8,576 nucleotides of DNA from JAJDXO01 sp964620095 (GTDB lineage: Bacteria; Pseudomonadota; Alphaproteobacteria; Rhodospirillales; UBA2165), in assembly GCA_964620095.1 (NCBI GenBank), contig CAZUGT010000012.1, forward strand, positions 1 to 8,576, given 5' to 3'. This document shows, piece by piece, positions 7,093 to 8,576 of the stretch. A model generated the notes under the pieces. It saw only the letters and a list, made by a program, of their open reading frames with translations, was not told the origin of the DNA and did no database searches. Positions within the stretch are counted from its first letter, which is position 1. Each line of letters opens with the position of its first letter. Both the position numbers and the translations under genes were made by a program.

Positions 7093-7949
7093 GCAGCCTC
7101 GAACGTGTCGCCGAGCCGGACGCAACGTCCGATACCGTTTGGGTCGAACAGGTCAATTGGGTCGACCGGGTCCCGCGCAGCATCTCCATACTGTTCGTCT
7201 TCGTCGTCTTCGTTGCCTCCTGGGAGCTCATCACCCACCTTGGCCTGGTCTCGGCCATCATTCTGCCGACCCCTTGGGAAACGCTTCAGGACCTGATCCT
7301 GGTCGGCGGCAATCTGATCGGCGGCGGCTACATGCTGCAAGCACTCTGGATCACTGTCCTGGAGGTGATCTACGGCTTCGCCCTGGCCATTTTCATCGGA
7401 TTCTCCCTGGGTGTGCTCGTGGGCGAGACCGTGTTCGGTGAGCGGGCCGTCATGCCCTATCTGGTGGCGGTCGACACCATGCCGAAGGTGGCGTTCGCGC
7501 CGCTGTTCGTTGCCTGGCTCGGGTTCGACATCGCCTCGAAGGTGGCGCTTGCCGCGTTCATCGCGACCTTTCCGATCGTGGTCGGGACGGCTGCGGGCTT
7601 GCACGCGGCGGACGAGAATGCGCGCATGCTGTTCAAGACCATGGGCGCCACCCGATGGCAGACCTTGTGGAAGATGAAGCTTCCGACCGGCCTCCCGCAT
7701 ATTTTCACCGGTCTCAAGATCGGCGCGGTCGGGGTGATGGCGGGTGCGATCACCGGCGAGTTCCTGGGCGGCGGCAAGGGGTTCGGCGAGCTCATCCGTA
7801 TTGCCGCCTCGCAACTGAACACGCCGCGTGTCTTCTCGCTGATCCTCTATCTCAGCCTCGTCGGCCTGGCGCTCTTCGCCTTCGTGGTCTGGGTGCAGCG
7901 CCGCTTCGTCTTCTGGCACAAGGATCGCCTGGTCGGCGGCGAGGGCTGA
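7089..7949 (+). CDS. ABC transporter permease (SsuC/TauC-like)
   Basis: A 286-residue inner-membrane permease partnered with the preceding ATPase. A hydrophilic N-terminus (1-30) is followed by about six membrane segments, at roughly 32-52, 88-112, 120-145, 150-170, 210-228 and 248-270. The cytoplasmic EAA loop that contacts the ATPase is clear: AADENARMLFKTMGATRW (173-190) and the following KLPTGLPHIFTGLKIG. VDTMPKVAFAPLFVAWLGF (128-146) is characteristic of the SsuC/TauC branch, and MAGAITGEFLGGGKGFGELI (217-236) follows the EAA loop. The ATG overlaps the ATPase stop, and GGGAGGG (7076-7082) gives a strong ribosome site. The Ldh2-type gene starts 3 bases after its stop. Confidence 0.94.
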   Translation: MSSLERVAEPDATSDTVWVEQVNWVDRVPRSISILFVFVVFVASWELITHLGLVSAIILPTPWETLQDLILVGGNLIGGGYMLQALWITVLEVIYGFALAIFIGFSLGVLVGETVFGERAVMPYLVAVDTMPKVAFAPLFVAWLGFDIASKVALAAFIATFPIVVGTAAGLHAADENARMLFKTMGATRWQTLWKMKLPTGLPHIFTGLKIGAVGVMAGAITGEFLGGGKGFGELIRIAASQLNTPRVFSLILYLSLVGLALFAFVVWVQRRFVFWHKDRLVGGEG

Positions 7950-7952
7950 TTG

Positions 7953-8141
7953 ATGGCCGAACCCGTCAAGGCCGAAGAGCTCGAAGCATTCATCCGTCGC
8001 GTGTTCAACTCGCTCGGCGTGCCCGCAAAGGATGCCTCTGAGGTCGCCCAGATGATGGTGGAGGCCGACATGCTCGGCTACGAGACTCACGGCGTCTTTC
8101 GCCTTCGCCTGGATTCACCGACCTCATCGACCAGTGGCTGA
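7953..8141 (+). pseudogene. Ldh2-family (malate/L-lactate/ureidoglycolate dehydrogenase) N-terminal fragment, broken
   Basis: Only about 62 codons are open from ATG 7953, whereas the Ldh2/AllD family normally has about 330-360 residues. Residues 1-50 match the family's opening: a helical EELEAFIRRVFNSLGVPA, then ASEVAQMMVEADMLGYETHG (29-48 region) and VFRLR. The GxxTHG/SHG histidine element near residue 47 belongs to the family's active site and cofactor region. After VFRL the expected continuation (P-x-Y and a helix) is absent; instead RLDSPTSSTSG ends at a TGA (8139-8141). Intact relatives oxidise 2-hydroxy acids or reduce 2-oxo acids with NAD(P). The gene sits 3 bases after the ABC permease, so the whole gene was probably the last step encoded by this operon. 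The break coincides with the change of sequence character described for 8100-8576. Confidence 0.7.
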
Positions 8142-8152
8142 GCGAGGCCTGA
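8108..8152 (+). other. Possible C-terminal tail of a different gene at the junction
   Basis: In a frame other than that of the Ldh2 fragment the sequence reads PGFTDLIDQWLSEA and then TGA (8150-8152), which has the look of an amphipathic C-terminal helix. It could be the 3' end of a gene belonging to the right-hand DNA, convergent with the antiporter gene whose stop is at 8214-8216, leaving a 61-base gap. It could equally be the Ldh2 gene resumed after a frameshift. It is too short to assign. Confidence 0.25.
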
Positions 8153-8213
8153 TCGGTTTGGACCGCGATCCGCAAGATAAGAGGGGACGAGGTCGACGAA
8201 GCCGACCGAACGT

Positions 8214-8576
8214 TCAAAGAGCCACCAGGAACACGCACAGCACCACGATCATCACGATCGCCATCCGGCTCGTGTCCCAGGCCTCGGCGAGCCTTCCCCC
8301 GGGACCGAAGCTGCGTCGAGCCCACTTCCCGAATTCGCGTCCGACTCGGAGACTGACATCGCCCACACCGGCGTACACCGCCCGCGCGCCGGAGCGCGCG
8401 CGGAGCGCGGCCTGCCACCCGCCTCGCCGGTAGACCCACTCGACATCGATGTTCACCGACGGCAGCTCCGGCGGGTAGAGCCCCGAGAGCTTGAGCCACG
8501 CGAACGCGAGCGCCGAGAAGAAGAGAATCTGGAGCTGCGCGAGCACGTGGGTGGTGTCGTAGGCCGTGTAGTCGGT
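8214..8576 (-). CDS. Mrp-type cation/proton antiporter subunit D-like protein, C-terminal part, cut by window edge
   Basis: Reading the minus strand, the frame is open from the right edge to the TGA at 8216-8214, giving 120 codons of a protein whose N-terminus lies outside. The sequence begins TDYTAYDTTHVLAQLQILFF, continues with a membrane segment SALAFAWLKLSGLYPPELPS, then NIDVEWVYRR, and ends with a hydrophobic anchor MAIVMIVVLCVFLVAL. The HVLAQLQ...LYPPEL...N-D-W-YRR order is characteristic of the C-terminal end of MrpD/MnhD and related NuoL/NuoN-like proton-translocating subunits, which exchange Na+ or K+ for H+. It is convergent with the plus-strand operon. Leucine is CTC in 10 of 14 cases from the GTG at 8546 on, unlike the CTG-rich genes to the left, so it may come from other DNA. 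The subunit D call is likely, but another member of the NuoL/MrpA/MrpD superfamily is possible. Confidence 0.72.
   Translation of the reverse strand, partial: TDYTAYDTTHVLAQLQILFFSALAFAWLKLSGLYPPELPSVNIDVEWVYRRGGWQAALRARSGARAVYAGVGDVSLRVGREFGKWARRSFGPGGRLAEAWDTSRMAIVMIVVLCVFLVAL

Noticed and set aside
6942..8090. 382-codon open frame on the minus strand
   Set aside because: Antisense to the ABC ATPase and permease genes; charged low-complexity content typical of a shadow frame.
8191..8207. GGTCG...CGACC stem between the two convergent stops, as a bidirectional terminator
   Set aside because: Only 5 bp of stem with a 7-nt loop and no T-run on either strand; not enough to call a terminator.

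Overview
The window looks like a catabolic gene cluster from a GC-rich proteobacterium, most likely an alphaproteobacterium. That guess rests on the GC-rich third codon positions, the strong preference for CTG leucine codons, and the mix of a TRAP transporter, an FCD-type GntR regulator and an SsuA/NMT1-type ABC importer. No rRNA, tRNA, CRISPR array or insertion sequence was seen. The genus cannot be named from the sequence alone.

Layout. Positions 1-256 (minus strand) hold the N-terminal DNA-binding domain of a GntR-family regulator that runs off the left edge. A 228-bp divergent control region follows (257-484). It contains a perfect 8+4+8 palindrome at 391-410 that overlaps the TTGACA box of a plus-strand promoter, so it is the likely operator. 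From 485 to 7949 all genes are on the plus strand and tightly packed: an SDR dehydrogenase (485-1264), a complete tripartite TRAP transporter (binding protein 1313-2296, small permease 2372-2908, large permease 2918-4201), a fumarylacetoacetase-family hydrolase (4228-5181), and a complete ABC importer (NMT1/SsuA-like binding protein 5258-6280, ATPase 6286-7092, permease 7089-7949). The start of an Ldh2-type malate/lactate dehydrogenase follows at 7953.

The Ldh2-type gene breaks after about 50 residues, near 8100-8110. Beyond this the sequence is different in character. A minus-strand gene entering from the right edge (8576 down to 8214) encodes the C-terminus of an Mrp/NuoL-type cation/proton antiporter subunit D and uses CTC rather than CTG for leucine. 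The last ~470 bases are therefore either a genomic rearrangement or a chimeric assembly join.

How the genes may work together (inference): the regulator senses a small organic acid or its breakdown product and releases the operator. The TRAP system, which uses a sodium gradient, and the ABC system, which uses ATP, bring in related or complementary substrates. The SDR enzyme oxidises a hydroxyl group, the FAH-family enzyme cleaves or decarboxylates a 2,4-diketo acid (acylpyruvate-like) intermediate, and the Ldh2-type enzyme would interconvert a 2-hydroxy and a 2-oxo acid. The SDR/FAH pairing resembles the last two steps of the non-phosphorylated L-rhamnose/L-fucose type diketo-hydrolase pathways, but the substrate cannot be named from this window.
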